This document shows, one piece after another, positions 8,875 through 17,536 of a DNA stretch of 64,000 nucleotides. Location of the stretch: positions 2,976,001-3,040,000 of the forward strand of contig NZ_JABBFY010000001.1 in NCBI RefSeq assembly GCF_012927115.1, written 5' to 3'. The notes under the pieces were generated by a model. The model did no database searches and had not been told where the DNA came from. It saw only the letters and a program-made list of their open reading frames with translations. The number at the start of each line of letters is the position of its first letter. The first letter of the stretch is position 1. The position numbers and the translations under genes were made by a program. The stretch comes from Sphingomonas sp. G-3-2-10 (GTDB taxonomy: Bacteria > Pseudomonadota > Alphaproteobacteria > Sphingomonadales > Sphingomonadaceae).

Positions 8875-9759
8875 GTGTATAATCAGGAGCGTAACCGGGA
8901 CAGCCACCCGGACAATATGGCTGGCCAGGCGGAGGACGAAACCGCCTGGATCCGCAACTGCCTCAAGGAAGCCTATCCGGTGCCCGGGGGCGGCAATGCC
9001 GCGATCTTCGCGTGGCAGGGCGCACGGCCGCGCCGTTCGCCGGTGCTCAAGCTGCCGGCGACATCGGTGACGATCGAACATCATATCAGCGCGGCGACCG
9101 CCGCAGCGGACGATGCCATCGACCTGACCGAAATCTCCTTCGCCGACGTGCCGACCGACACCGCGCCGACGGAACGCCGCAGCGACGACCGCGCGACCCT
9201 GTCGGTCTATCGCTCGGCCACGCTGCGCTGGGGGTCGTTCGAGGCGCTGTGCCTGATCCGCAACATCTCGCCCGGCGGGATGATGGGCATCCTGCACAAG
9301 GCGCTCCCCGTCGGCGAGCGGGTGACGGTCGAGATCCGCTCGGGCCATTTCATTCCGGGCCATGTCGCCTGGTCGCGCGACGAGATGACCGGCGTCCGGT
9401 TCGACTACCGGATCGACGTGCTTCAGGTCCTGCAAGCGCCGTCGACCGGCGAACCGGGCGCGGTGCAGCGGATGCCGCGGCTGCGCATCGCCAGCCCGAC
9501 CAGCCTGCAGATCGAGGGCCAGTCGCAGCGGGTGACGCTGATCGACGTCTCGCAAGGCGGCGCGAAGATCGAGAGCGACTTCCTGCGCGCGGGTGACGAC
9601 GTGATCCTGAGCATTCACGGGCTCGATCCGCGCCGAGGCACGGTGCGCTGGATCCGCGATGGCCGGGCGGGCGTGGCGTTCATGGCCTCGATCCCGTTCG
9701 ACAAGCTGGCGCGATGGGCGGTGGAGCGTCAGGCCGACGCCGAACCGCACGCGGGATAG
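8875..9759 (+). CDS. Tandem PilZ-domain protein
   Basis: About 294 residues from a GTG at 8875 (AGGAG upstream); an ATG at 8917 is an alternative. Residues ~90-180 form a first PilZ domain with an RxxxR motif (RSDDR) and NISPGG, the two c-di-GMP-binding signatures. Residues ~195-285 form a second one with DVSQGG intact, but its arginine motif reads RMPRLR, spaced irregularly, so c-di-GMP binding by domain two is doubtful. The N-terminal ~85 residues have no recognisable domain. No membrane segment. Probably a cytosolic c-di-GMP effector; its output is unknown. Confidence 0.8.
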   Translation: MYNQERNRDSHPDNMAGQAEDETAWIRNCLKEAYPVPGGGNAAIFAWQGARPRRSPVLKLPATSVTIEHHISAATAAADDAIDLTEISFADVPTDTAPTERRSDDRATLSVYRSATLRWGSFEALCLIRNISPGGMMGILHKALPVGERVTVEIRSGHFIPGHVAWSRDEMTGVRFDYRIDVLQVLQAPSTGEPGAVQRMPRLRIASPTSLQIEGQSQRVTLIDVSQGGAKIESDFLRAGDDVILSIHGLDPRRGTVRWIRDGRAGVAFMASIPFDKLARWAVERQADAEPHAG

Positions 9760-9772
9760 CGGCCGCGCGTCA

Positions 9773-9795
9773 CCCGCTCCGCGCGGCGGAGCGGG
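9773..9795. terminator. Hairpin between convergent PilZ and YbjN-like genes
   Basis: CCCGCTCCG (9773-9781) pairs perfectly with CGGAGCGGG (9787-9795) around a 5-base loop. It lies 13 bases past the PilZ stop and just past the stop of the convergent gene, so it could end both transcripts. T-tracts are weak on both sides. Confidence 0.6.
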
Positions 9796-9804
9796 CGCGG
9801 TTCC

Positions 9805-10287
9805 TTATTTGACCAGCTTCGCCTTGCGTGCTTCGTCGGCGAGCTCGTCGCCGCCATTGATCAGTTCATCCACCAGCGTCTTGAACGCGGAGGGCGGCCA
9901 GCCCTCGACGATCGCGCCCGCGCTGAAGCTCAGCCGTCCATTGTCGCCGACCCAGACCTTGATAAGGTCGAAATCGACGTTCAGCTCCGCCACCCAGTCG
10001 GCAGGCGGATTGAGCACATCGCTGAAGATGCCGACCAGGACGATGTAACGGCAATTGGTGCCGTTGGTGCAGCCGCCGAAGGTGATGTTGATCGGCCAAT
10101 CCCGATATTCGAAGATGAGCGCCGGAAATTTGTCGTTGCTCTTGTCGATCTCGCCGGGCTTGTAGCCCATCGCCCTGAGCTGCGCGGCGAAAGCCGCGGG
10201 ATCCTTCGCGCTGAGCGGGCCGTTCGCCTGCGCGAAGGCAGGCGCAGCGAAGAACAGCGCGCACAGGATCAGAAACCGCCGAATCAT
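9805..10287 (-). CDS. YbjN-like exported protein
   Basis: A 160-residue protein from the ATG at 10287 with a clear Sec signal peptide (MIRRFLILCALFFAAPAFAQA). The mature part has the small YbjN/secretion-chaperone-like pattern: LRAMGYKPGEID near the start, a two-stranded region with FGGCTNGTNCRYIVLVGIF holding two cysteines that could pair, then a helix with NPPADWVAELNVDFDLIKVWV. YbjN-fold proteins have been called sensory regulators, but periplasmic versions in sphingomonads have no known job. It stands alone, leftward. Confidence 0.6.
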   Translation of the reverse strand: MIRRFLILCALFFAAPAFAQANGPLSAKDPAAFAAQLRAMGYKPGEIDKSNDKFPALIFEYRDWPINITFGGCTNGTNCRYIVLVGIFSDVLNPPADWVAELNVDFDLIKVWVGDNGRLSFSAGAIVEGWPPSAFKTLVDELINGGDELADEARKAKLVK

Positions 10288-10312
10288 AGTCGTCCCCCTT
10301 TTGCTTCCCGCT

Positions 10313-11182
10313 CTAGCGCGTCGGCACCGGTTCGGCACCGCTGTAATCATAGAAGCCCCGGCCCGTCTTGCGGCCGTACCAGCCGGCCTCGACATATTTG
10401 ATCAGCAGCGGCGCCGGGCGGAACTTGGGATCGCCGGTGCCTTCGAACAGAACGCGGCAGATCTCGAGGCAGGTATCGAGGCCGATGAAATCGGCGAGCG
10501 TCAGCGGGCCCATCGGATGGTTGAGGCCAAGCTGGACCGCGGCGTCGATGTCGGGGATCGTCGCCACGCCTTCGCCCAGCGCGAAACAGGCTTCGTTGAG
10601 CATCGGCAGCAGCACGCGATTGACGATGAAGCCCGGCGCGTCATTGGCATGGACGATCCGCTTGCCGAGCGACTGGCCATAGGCTTCCACCGCCTTGACC
10701 GTCGCATCGGACGTGGCGAGGCCGCGGATCAGCTCGATCAGGCCCATCACCGGCACCGGATTGAAGAAATGCACGCCCATGAAGCGCGCCGGATCGGGCG
10801 ACGCCTGCGCCAGCCGGGTGATAGGGATCGACGAGGTGTTGCTGGCGAGGATCGCGGTGGACGAGAGCACCTTGCCGACGGTTTCGAAGATCGTGCGCTT
10901 GATCGCCTCGCGCTCGGTCGCGGCTTCGATCACGAGTTCGCACGGGGCGAAGGCCGAAACATCGTTGACCGGCTCGATATTGGCCAGCGCCGCGTCGCGA
11001 TCGGCCGCCGAGATCTTTTCCTTTTCGACCGCACGGTTGAGCTGCTTCGCGATACCCGCCTTGCCGGCCTCGGCCCGCGCCAGATCGACGTCCGACAGGA
11101 GCACGCGATACCCCGCCTGCGCCGAGACCTGGGCAATGCCCGCGCCCATCTGACCCGCGCCGATCACGCCAACCGTCTTCAT
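10313..11182 (-). CDS. 3-hydroxybutyryl-CoA dehydrogenase
   Basis: This cytosolic NAD(P)-dependent enzyme oxidises 3-hydroxyacyl-CoA in beta-oxidation or butyrate/aromatic degradation. It has 289 residues. The NAD fold begins [31 protein letters not shown] and [16 protein letters not shown] carry the catalytic His region; [16 protein letters not shown] starts the C-terminal helical domain; and [14 protein letters not shown] closes it. Length and motifs match the HBD/PaaH group. It is a single gene divergent from the DUF1176 pair. Confidence 0.94.
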   Translation of the reverse strand: MKTVGVIGAGQMGAGIAQVSAQAGYRVLLSDVDLARAEAGKAGIAKQLNRAVEKEKISAADRDAALANIEPVNDVSAFAPCELVIEAATEREAIKRTIFETVGKVLSSTAILASNTSSIPITRLAQASPDPARFMGVHFFNPVPVMGLIELIRGLATSDATVKAVEAYGQSLGKRIVHANDAPGFIVNRVLLPMLNEACFALGEGVATIPDIDAAVQLGLNHPMGPLTLADFIGLDTCLEICRVLFEGTGDPKFRPAPLLIKYVEAGWYGRKTGRGFYDYSGAEPVPTR

Positions 11183-11249
11183 CGCTTGTGCTCCCGTGAA
11201 ATTTGCGGCTTCCTAGCTGCCGTACACTGGCTTCGCTAGGAGTCTGGCC

Positions 11250-12290
11250 ATGCCGATGCTGCCTTTTATCCTTGCCCCGCTCCTGCTGCTCCAGAATTCG
11301 GCCACGCCGAACGAAGTGAAGATCTTCGGCGACTGGGCGGTGGGCTGCGACAATATCCAGCGTTGCGAGATGACGTCGCTGATCCCCGGCGACGGGACCG
11401 AACCCGCGGCGGGCTATGACGAAGTCTCCTTCTCGGTCGAGCGGATGCCGGGGCCGGCGGGCGGGTTCACTGTCGAGGTGCAGATGCCCGACACCGAGGA
11501 CGGCAGCGAAGTGTCGATCCGGATCGACGCCGCGATCATCGCCGGCGCTGTCCCGAAGAATGGCCTGATCCGCTTCACCGGCGCCAATGCGGCGAAGATC
11601 GTCGCAGCAATGGCGAACGGCAAGGAGATGAATGTCACCGACATTGCGGATACGCTGATCGGGCTGGTGTCGCTCAAGGGGTCCTCCGCCGCCTTGCGCT
11701 TCATCGATGCGGGACAGGGCCGGGCGGGCACCGTCACCGCAGTAGTCGCGAAGGGCGGCAAGCCTGCGACCACGGTGCCGATGGCGGCTCCCGCCCCGCA
11801 AATCCGCTTCGTGCGGCCGGCGGGCCGACCCGAGCCGGTGCCGGCGGCATTGCGCAAGGCGCTCGACAAGCAGACCGAGTGCGGCGCCGTTTATGAAGGC
11901 GGCACCGGGCCATTGCCCGCGGTCGAAACCTTCGCGCTGGGCGGCGGCAAGACGCTCGTACTGCTGCCGTGCGGCAGCGGCGCCTATAATTATTCGACCA
12001 TCCCCTTCATCCTTTCCGGCGGCAAGGCGGTGATCGCGCCGTTCGATCGCAAGCCCGAGGGGATGAGCAGCACCGAGGGCAGTCCCGAACTGGTCAATGC
12101 CGCATTCGATGCGAAGACCGGCATTCTGAGCAGCTATGCCAAGGGGCGCGGCGTCGGTGATTGCGGCGCGGGCGACGATTATGTGTGGGACGGCACGCGC
12201 TTCCGCCTCGCCGGTTCGCGGACGATGCCCGATTGCCGCGGCTCGTCCAACTGGCTGACCGTGTGGCGTACCAATATGGTTGCGCAATAG
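11250..12290 (+). CDS. DUF1176 protein, copy 1
   Basis: A 346-residue protein from the ATG at 11250 with TAGGAG 6 bases upstream. It has a short hydrophobic export signal (MPMLPFILAPLLLLQ), then the DUF1176 opening FGDWAVGCDNIQRCEM with two cysteines. A middle segment with SLKGSSAALRFIDAGQGRAGTVTA follows, then a C-terminal block ending GDCGAGDDYVWDGTRFRL plus a further cysteine. Four or more paired cysteines suggest a disulfide-stabilised periplasmic protein. Function unknown. The next gene is a homologue. Confidence 0.8.
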   Translation: MPMLPFILAPLLLLQNSATPNEVKIFGDWAVGCDNIQRCEMTSLIPGDGTEPAAGYDEVSFSVERMPGPAGGFTVEVQMPDTEDGSEVSIRIDAAIIAGAVPKNGLIRFTGANAAKIVAAMANGKEMNVTDIADTLIGLVSLKGSSAALRFIDAGQGRAGTVTAVVAKGGKPATTVPMAAPAPQIRFVRPAGRPEPVPAALRKALDKQTECGAVYEGGTGPLPAVETFALGGGKTLVLLPCGSGAYNYSTIPFILSGGKAVIAPFDRKPEGMSSTEGSPELVNAAFDAKTGILSSYAKGRGVGDCGAGDDYVWDGTRFRLAGSRTMPDCRGSSNWLTVWRTNMVAQ

Positions 12291-12329
12291 CGTATCGACT
12301 TGGCCGCATCCTCCCCTATGGAGGGGAAG

Positions 12330-13301
12330 ATGTTCTTAACCATCCTGCTCGCCCTGATCGCCGCGCCCGAGACCGAAAAGCTGTTCGGCAACTGGGCAGT
12401 CAATTGCGACAATGTGAAACGCTGCGAAGCGACCGCATTGCAGACGGCGGGACGGGATTCCGACCAGTATCGTGAGACGCGGCTGAGCCGCGAGCCGGGT
12501 CCGGCGGGCGCGGTGACGATCGAACTGTGGCCCGAAGCGCGCACGGGCGGGATCATCGACGTGCTGATCGACGGCAAGCTGATGGCCACGGGCATGTTGC
12601 GCGGCGACAGCGTGCGGCTGACCGGCGCGACCGCCGAGGGCGTGGCGCGGGCGATGGCGACGGGGCGCGAATTGTCGCTGCGATCGGGACGGCAGGTTCT
12701 GGCTCGCATCTCGCTGACCGGATCGTCGGCGATGCTGCGCTATATCGACGCCCAGCAGGGCCGCGCCGATGGCGTGACCGCGCTGGTGGCGAAGGGCAAG
12801 AAATCGGCGGCAACGGTGCCCGCCGCCCAGCCGCTGCCGCGCATCGCCGCGATCCGCCCGCCGCGCGGCACCGCCAAGCCGCTGGATGCCGCGACGCTGC
12901 GGACGCTGAGCGATCAGGGCGGGTGCCGCGCGGGCGATCTGAAGCCAGTCTATCACCGGCTGGATGCGCGGACCGTGCTGGCGATGCTGCCCTGTTCGGC
13001 CGGACCGACCAACACGCAGCATCGTGTCTTCACCGTGCGCGGCGGCAAGGCGACGCCTGCCCGGTTCGACCGGACGCCGGACAATCAGGACGCCGCCCCG
13101 GTGGTGACGATCACCAACTATGCCTGGAGCAATGGCGAGCTGGTGAGCGGCGTGAAGAACAATGCCGGCGACTGCGGCGCGTCGCGGATCTGGGTGTGGG
13201 ACGGCGAGCGGTTCCGCATGACGCTGACCAACGAGCTGGGGGCGTGCTGGCGCTCGGGCCTGTGGCTGACCAGCTACCGCGCGGATGCGGTATGGAAGTG
13301 A
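12330..13301 (+). CDS. DUF1176 protein, copy 2
   Basis: About 323 residues from the ATG at 12330, which has GGAGGGGA directly upstream; an in-frame ATG at 12318 and a TTG at 12300 are less likely. It has a signal peptide (MFLTILLALIAAP) and then FGNWAVNCDNVKRCEATAL, the same opening as copy 1, with the same internal SLTGSSAMLRYIDAQQGRADG and C-terminal GDCGASRIWVWDGERFRM. It lies 39 bases after copy 1 and is clearly a diverged tandem duplicate, so the two probably form one transcript. Role unknown. Confidence 0.8.
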   Translation: MFLTILLALIAAPETEKLFGNWAVNCDNVKRCEATALQTAGRDSDQYRETRLSREPGPAGAVTIELWPEARTGGIIDVLIDGKLMATGMLRGDSVRLTGATAEGVARAMATGRELSLRSGRQVLARISLTGSSAMLRYIDAQQGRADGVTALVAKGKKSAATVPAAQPLPRIAAIRPPRGTAKPLDAATLRTLSDQGGCRAGDLKPVYHRLDARTVLAMLPCSAGPTNTQHRVFTVRGGKATPARFDRTPDNQDAAPVVTITNYAWSNGELVSGVKNNAGDCGASRIWVWDGERFRMTLTNELGACWRSGLWLTSYRADAVWK

Positions 13302-13316
13302 CGGCCTAGCCCCCCA

Positions 13317-14294
13317 TCAAGGCGCGCGGCGGATCGACTGGGCCTCGCACAGGACCAGCGCGAACCAGTCCTGCGGATCGGTCCATTCGGCGATCGGCGT
13401 CCAGCCGCCGGCGCGGAGCAGCATCCGCCCGCCATTGGGACCGTATTTGTGGCTGTTCTCTGTGTGGATCGTCTCGCCCGCCTGCATCGCGAAGGGACGC
13501 CCCTCCACTTCAAAGCGCATGTCGCGGAGCGCCTCGAGGTGCATTTCGATCCGGGCGGCGTCGGCGTTCCAGATGGCGCGGTGGCGGAAGGCGTCCACGG
13601 GGATCGTGCCGTCCAGTTCGCGATTGATCCGTTCGAGCAAATTGAGGTTGAACGCTGCGGTCACGCCCTGCGCATCGTCATAGGCGGGGACGAGGATGTC
13701 GGGCGACTTGACCCGATCCATCCCGATCAGCAGCCGCGCCCCCTCGCCCAGCCATTCGCGCATCGCGCGGAGCAGATCGACCGCGTGCCACGCATTCATG
13801 TTGCCGATGGTCGATCCGGGGAAGAAGCCGAGCTTGGGCAGCCCCTCGACCTGCACCGGGAGCGGCACGGGGCGAAGGAAATCGGCTTCGACCGGATGGA
13901 CCGGCAGCCCCGGAAACGCCTGCGACAATTCGCGCGCGGACTGGCGGAGGAAGTCGCCGGAAATGTCGATCGGGACATAGGCGGCGGGTTCGATCGCGCG
14001 GAGCAGGATCGGCGTCTTGGTCGACGAGCCCGAGCCGAATTCGACCACCGCAGCATTGCGCGCGGCGAGCGCGCCGAGTTCGGGACCAACCCGGTGCAGC
14101 AGCGCGGTTTCGGTGCGAGTGGGGTAATATTCGGGCAGATCGGTGATCGCTTCGAACAGTTCCGAACCGCGCCGGTCGTAGAACCAGCGCGCGGGGATCG
14201 CCCGCGGCGTCGCGGCAAGGCCGTTCAGCACATCGGCGCGGAAATTGGGATCCGCGAGGCTCGACTGGCCGTCTTCGATTTCCTGCTTGAGCAT
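13317..14294 (-). CDS. egtD: L-histidine N-alpha-methyltransferase
   Basis: This enzyme trimethylates histidine to hercynine, the first step of ergothioneine synthesis. It has 325 residues from the ATG at 14294, two bases after the egtB stop. Family features: IPARWFYDRRGSELFEAITDLPEYYPTRTE (substrate and SAM entry; quoted by sense from residues ~25-55), the glycine-rich SAM site VVEFGSGSSTKTPILL, IDISGDFL, FFPGSTIGN, LLIGMDRVK, and the C-terminal IHTENSHKYG. All key blocks are present. It forms a two-gene unit with egtB; no egtA, egtC or egtE is nearby. Confidence 0.93.
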   Translation of the reverse strand: MLKQEIEDGQSSLADPNFRADVLNGLAATPRAIPARWFYDRRGSELFEAITDLPEYYPTRTETALLHRVGPELGALAARNAAVVEFGSGSSTKTPILLRAIEPAAYVPIDISGDFLRQSARELSQAFPGLPVHPVEADFLRPVPLPVQVEGLPKLGFFPGSTIGNMNAWHAVDLLRAMREWLGEGARLLIGMDRVKSPDILVPAYDDAQGVTAAFNLNLLERINRELDGTIPVDAFRHRAIWNADAARIEMHLEALRDMRFEVEGRPFAMQAGETIHTENSHKYGPNGGRMLLRAGGWTPIAEWTDPQDWFALVLCEAQSIRRAP

Positions 14295-14295
14295 C

Positions 14296-15588
14296 TCAAC
14301 CGTCCCTTGCCAGACGCACGCCGGTGAATTGCCAGCGCTGATGGGGGTAGAAGAAATTGCGGTAGCTCGCGCGCGCATGGCCGCGCGGCGTGGCGCAGCT
14401 GCCGCCGCGCAGGACGAACTGCCCGCTCATGAACTTGCCGTTATATTCGCCGACTGCACCTTCGGCCGCCGCAAAGCCGGGATAGGGGCGATAGGCGCTG
14501 CCGGTCCATTCCCAGACATCGCCGAAAAAGGCGGGGCCGCCCGGCGACGGGCGCGGCTCGACCGGACCGGCGGCGTCGAGCTGATTGCCGCCATCGGGAT
14601 CATGCGCCGAAGCCATCGCTTCCCATTCGAACTCGGTCGGCAAACGCGCGCCGGCCCAGCTGGCATAGGCATCGGCCTCGAAGAAGCTGATATGCGTCAC
14701 CGGCGCGGCAGGATCGATTCCGCGGCGGCCGTCGAGGCCGAAGCGAGTCCAGGCGTCCCCCTGCCGCTCCCAATAAAGCGGGGCGAAGATGCCGTTGGTC
14801 TTGACCCACGCCCAGCCATCGCTGAGCCAAAGGCGCGGATCGGCATAGCCCCCATCAGCAATGAAAGCGGCCCATTCGCCATTGGTCACCGTGCGGTCGG
14901 CAATTGCGTGGGGCGTCAGGAGAACCCGGTGACGGGGGCCTTCGCAATCGAAAGTGAAGCCCGATCCGGTTGACACGGTTGACACCGCCATTGCGGAAAA
15001 ATCTTTTCCGACATGCGCTTCACTTGATCGGCCCTCGATCCAGTTGATCGGGCCGGGCATCGCGACCGGAACCTTGGGATCGCCGGGCCAGATGGCGGGT
15101 TCGAGCGGGTTTACCGAGAAGTGATGGAGGATATCGGTGAGGAGCAGTTCCTGATGCTGCTGCTCGTGATTGATGCCGAGTTCGACCAGCGCCAGCGCCT
15201 CCGCAGGAAGGCCAGGCAGCGCAGCGATCAGCGCGGCATCGACTGCGGCGCGATAGTCGAGGATTTCGGCCAGCGTCGGCCGCGACAACATGCCGCGGCG
15301 AGGACGCGCATAGCGCTGCCCCTCGGCTTCGTAATAGCTGTTGAACAGGAACGGGAAGCGATCGTCATGGAGTACATAGCCGGGCACATGATCGCGCAGG
15401 ACGAAGGTTTCAAAAAACCAGGTGATATGCGCCAGATGCCATTTCGCGGGCGAGGCATCGTCCATCGACTGGATCGTGGCGTCAGCGTCGGAGAGCGGGG
15501 CGACCAGATCGACGCTGAGCGTGCGTGTAGCCGCATAGCGCTGCGCAAGCGCGGGGGATGCCGGGGCCGGGCCAGTATCCGTTCGCAT
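14296..15588 (-). CDS. egtB: Ergothioneine biosynthesis sulfoxide synthase
   Basis: This non-haem iron enzyme joins a thiol (cysteine or gamma-glutamylcysteine) to hercynine with O2. It has about 430 residues from the ATG at 15588, which has GGAG 7 bases upstream; an ATG at 15600 is possible. The DinB-like N-terminal domain carries His51 (WHLAHITW) and His141/His145 ([11 protein letters not shown]), matching the three iron-binding histidines of known EgtB. The C-terminal formylglycine-generating-enzyme fold has [21 protein letters not shown] and [19 protein letters not shown]. It lies upstream of egtD in the same transcript. Confidence 0.93.
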   Translation of the reverse strand: MRTDTGPAPASPALAQRYAATRTLSVDLVAPLSDADATIQSMDDASPAKWHLAHITWFFETFVLRDHVPGYVLHDDRFPFLFNSYYEAEGQRYARPRRGMLSRPTLAEILDYRAAVDAALIAALPGLPAEALALVELGINHEQQHQELLLTDILHHFSVNPLEPAIWPGDPKVPVAMPGPINWIEGRSSEAHVGKDFSAMAVSTVSTGSGFTFDCEGPRHRVLLTPHAIADRTVTNGEWAAFIADGGYADPRLWLSDGWAWVKTNGIFAPLYWERQGDAWTRFGLDGRRGIDPAAPVTHISFFEADAYASWAGARLPTEFEWEAMASAHDPDGGNQLDAAGPVEPRPSPGGPAFFGDVWEWTGSAYRPYPGFAAAEGAVGEYNGKFMSGQFVLRGGSCATPRGHARASYRNFFYPHQRWQFTGVRLARDG

Positions 15589-15649
15589 TATGTTCTCCAT
15601 ATCGGTGCCGAAACCCAATTCGTCAACCGGCGGGAACATCAAATATAGT

Positions 15650-16216
15650 TCAGCGCGACGCCCCCGGAACCCACAGAACGTCGCCAGCCCCGCTTTGGTT
15701 CACCGCGCGCGCGGCGACGAACAGAAAATCCGACAATCTATTCAAATAGATCAGCACTTCGGGACGGATATCGGCGATCGCTCCGGCGGCGACGGTCGAG
15801 CGTTCCGCCCGGCGCGCAATCGAACGGGCCATATGGAGCGCGGCGGCGCCCGGCTCGCCCGCCGGCAGCACGAAGCTGCGCAGCGGCTCGAGCGCGCTAT
15901 TCATCCGGTCGATCGAATGTTCGAGCCATTCGGACTGGGCGGCGGTGACGCGCAGCGCATAGGTCTGATCGCCGTCGAGCGGCGTGGCGAGATCGGCGCC
16001 CAGATCGAACAGGTCGTTCTGGATGCGCGCGAGCATCATGTCGAAGCTCTCGGAATCGAGGAAATGGGTGCGAGCGACGCCGATGGCCGAATTGGTTTCG
16101 TCGACATCGCCGATCGCGGCCATGCGCGCGTCGGACTTGGCGACGCGCGAGCCATCGACAAGCCCGGTGGTGCCGTCGTCGCCGGTGCGGGTGTAGATCT
16201 TGTTGAGCTTGACCAC
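15650..16216 (-). CDS. Cob(I)yrinic acid a,c-diamide adenosyltransferase, PduO type
   Basis: This enzyme transfers the adenosyl group of ATP to cob(I)alamin. It has 188 residues from a GTG at 16216. The PduO-type motifs are [17 protein letters not shown] (ATP site), [47 protein letters not shown] and [14 protein letters not shown]. Length is standard. It lies between egtB and a small HIG1-type gene, both leftward, with a 10-base gap to the latter, so it may share its transcript. Confidence 0.94.
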   Translation of the reverse strand: MVKLNKIYTRTGDDGTTGLVDGSRVAKSDARMAAIGDVDETNSAIGVARTHFLDSESFDMMLARIQNDLFDLGADLATPLDGDQTYALRVTAAQSEWLEHSIDRMNSALEPLRSFVLPAGEPGAAALHMARSIARRAERSTVAAGAIADIRPEVLIYLNRLSDFLFVAARAVNQSGAGDVLWVPGASR

Positions 16217-16226
16217 GGACCGCGGA

Positions 16227-16457
16227 TCAGCGGCCGGCCGACATGATCAGCAGGATCAGGGCGATGATCGCGATCGCGCCGGCCTGAAGGATGATGCGCT
16301 GCTGCATCAGCTTGTTCGAGCGGAGCGCGCGCTTGCTGATGCCCTCGCCTTCCAGATCGGCGGTGGTGGTGCCGGCCATGTTCACCAGCCCCTTGATGAG
16401 GACGAACAGGACCGCGAGCACCGCGGCGACGAGCAGGATCGAGAGGAACAGCAGCAT
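16227..16457 (-). CDS. HIG1-type twin transmembrane protein
   Basis: A 76-residue protein with two hydrophobic helices (MLLFLSILLVAAVLAVLFVL and the end IAIIALILLIM). Between them lies a cytosolic segment ending SNKLMQQRIILQ, matching the R-x3-Q motif of the hypoxia-induced HIG_1_N family. Mitochondrial relatives (Rcf1/Higd1) help assemble cytochrome c oxidase; the bacterial role is not settled. It lies 9 bases after gluQ and 10 before the cobalamin adenosyltransferase. Confidence 0.75.
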   Translation of the reverse strand: MLLFLSILLVAAVLAVLFVLIKGLVNMAGTTTADLEGEGISKRALRSNKLMQQRIILQAGAIAIIALILLIMSAGR

Positions 16458-16466
16458 GAATCGCCT

Positions 16467-17438
16467 CTAGTCCTTTGCGGCGGCGATTCCAACCGGAAGC
16501 TCCCTGCGGCGAAGCTTCTCCGCCAGCGCCCGGCCGTCGATGCCGCAAAGCCGCATCGCCTCGAGCGTGGGAGCGCCGTGGCGCTTGGCGAGGCGGGCGC
16601 CGTCGGGGCCGGTGAGCAGGTCATGGTGGCGATATTCGGGGGTGGGCAGATCGAGCAGCGCCTGCAGCAGCCGGTGGACATGAGTGGCGGTGAAGAGATC
16701 CTTTCCCCGAATGATGTGGGTGACGCCCTGCGCCGCGTCGTCGACGGTGACGGCGAGATGGTAGCTGGCGGGCGCGTCCTTGCGGGCGAGGACGACATCG
16801 CCGTGCGAGGCGGGATCGGCGGGGATCGGGACGCCGTGGTCGTGCCAGAATAACTCCCTCTCCCCTTGTGGGAGAGGGAGGGAGACGACGAAGTCGGCGG
16901 AAGGGTGAGGGGGAGTTCGACCTGCGACGTCCCCCTCACCCTTCCCACCCGCTGCGCGGGCGGGCCCCTTCCCTCTCCCACAAGGGGAGAGGGAGTTTAG
17001 CGCGCGCGCCATATCCAGCCGCCAGCAATGGGGCTTGCTCAGGTCCGGCGCTTCGAGACCGCGGCAGGTGCCGGGATAGAGCGCGCCTTCGGGACCGTGC
17101 GGGGCGGAGAGGCTCGCGGCGATGTCGGCACGGGTGCAGAAACAGGGATAGAGCAGGCTCATGCCGCGCAGGCGGTCCATCGCAGCGTCGTACAAAGCGA
17201 GGCGTTGCGACTGGAACGTCACTTCGCCGTCCCAGCTTAGCCCGAGCCATTCGAGATCGGCGAGGATCGCTGCGACATGTTCGGGGCGCGAGCGGGTGCC
17301 GTCGATATCCTCGATGCGCAGCGTGAACACGCCGCCCCGTGCACGGGCATAGTCGTGCGAGAGGATTGCCGAGTAGGCATGGCCCATATGGAGCCGACCG
17401 GTGGGGCTTGGCGCGAATCGGGTGTGGATAACCATCAA
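16467..17438 (-). CDS. gluQ: Glutamyl-Q tRNA(Asp) synthetase with a repeat-encoded insertion
   Basis: This enzyme attaches glutamate to the queuosine base of tRNA-Asp. It has 323 residues. RFAPSPTGRLHMGHA is the HIGH-type ATP motif, RIEDIDGTRS the glutamate site, Cys99, Cys101, Tyr121 and Cys125 the probable zinc site, and RLAKRHG the KMSKS-like loop. The usual tRNA-anticodon domain is absent, as in all GluQ. Residues 148-196 (NSLSPCGRGKG ... LPQGERE) are foreign to the family and are encoded exactly by a palindromic repeat at 16852-16997. Without them the protein would be 274 residues, normal for GluQ. The reading frame is kept. Confidence 0.9.
   Translation of the reverse strand: MMVIHTRFAPSPTGRLHMGHAYSAILSHDYARARGGVFTLRIEDIDGTRSRPEHVAAILADLEWLGLSWDGEVTFQSQRLALYDAAMDRLRGMSLLYPCFCTRADIAASLSAPHGPEGALYPGTCRGLEAPDLSKPHCWRLDMARALNSLSPCGRGKGPARAAGGKGEGDVAGRTPPHPSADFVVSLPLPQGERELFWHDHGVPIPADPASHGDVVLARKDAPASYHLAVTVDDAAQGVTHIIRGKDLFTATHVHRLLQALLDLPTPEYRHHDLLTGPDGARLAKRHGAPTLEAMRLCGIDGRALAEKLRRRELPVGIAAAKD
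16852..16997. repeat. Palindromic MITE-like repeat inserted in frame inside gluQ
   Basis: The 28-base ends 16852-16879 and 16970-16997 are perfect inverted complements (CTCCCTCTCCCCTTGTGGGA and its complement). Inside, 16900-16914 and 16930-16944 form a second perfect 15-base inverted repeat. TA occurs at both borders (16851-16852 and 16998-16999); if this is a TA target duplication, the net gain is 147 bases, exactly 49 codons. Both strands and the frame used are stop-free in gluQ. No coding capacity of its own. Confidence 0.85.
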
Positions 17439-17536
17439 ACCGGCCCTTGACCGCGAGTCGCGGCATATGCTGTCATGACAGCGTCACGCTTCCGGGCGAC
17501 TGGAGCGGGCGTAGCAACAGGGGGCATGACGCACGC

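Noticed and set aside
16382..16981. A separate gene within the gluQ repeat region
   Set aside because: Its translation is Ser/Arg/Pro-rich, without domain features, and simply reads the palindrome and gluQ in another frame.
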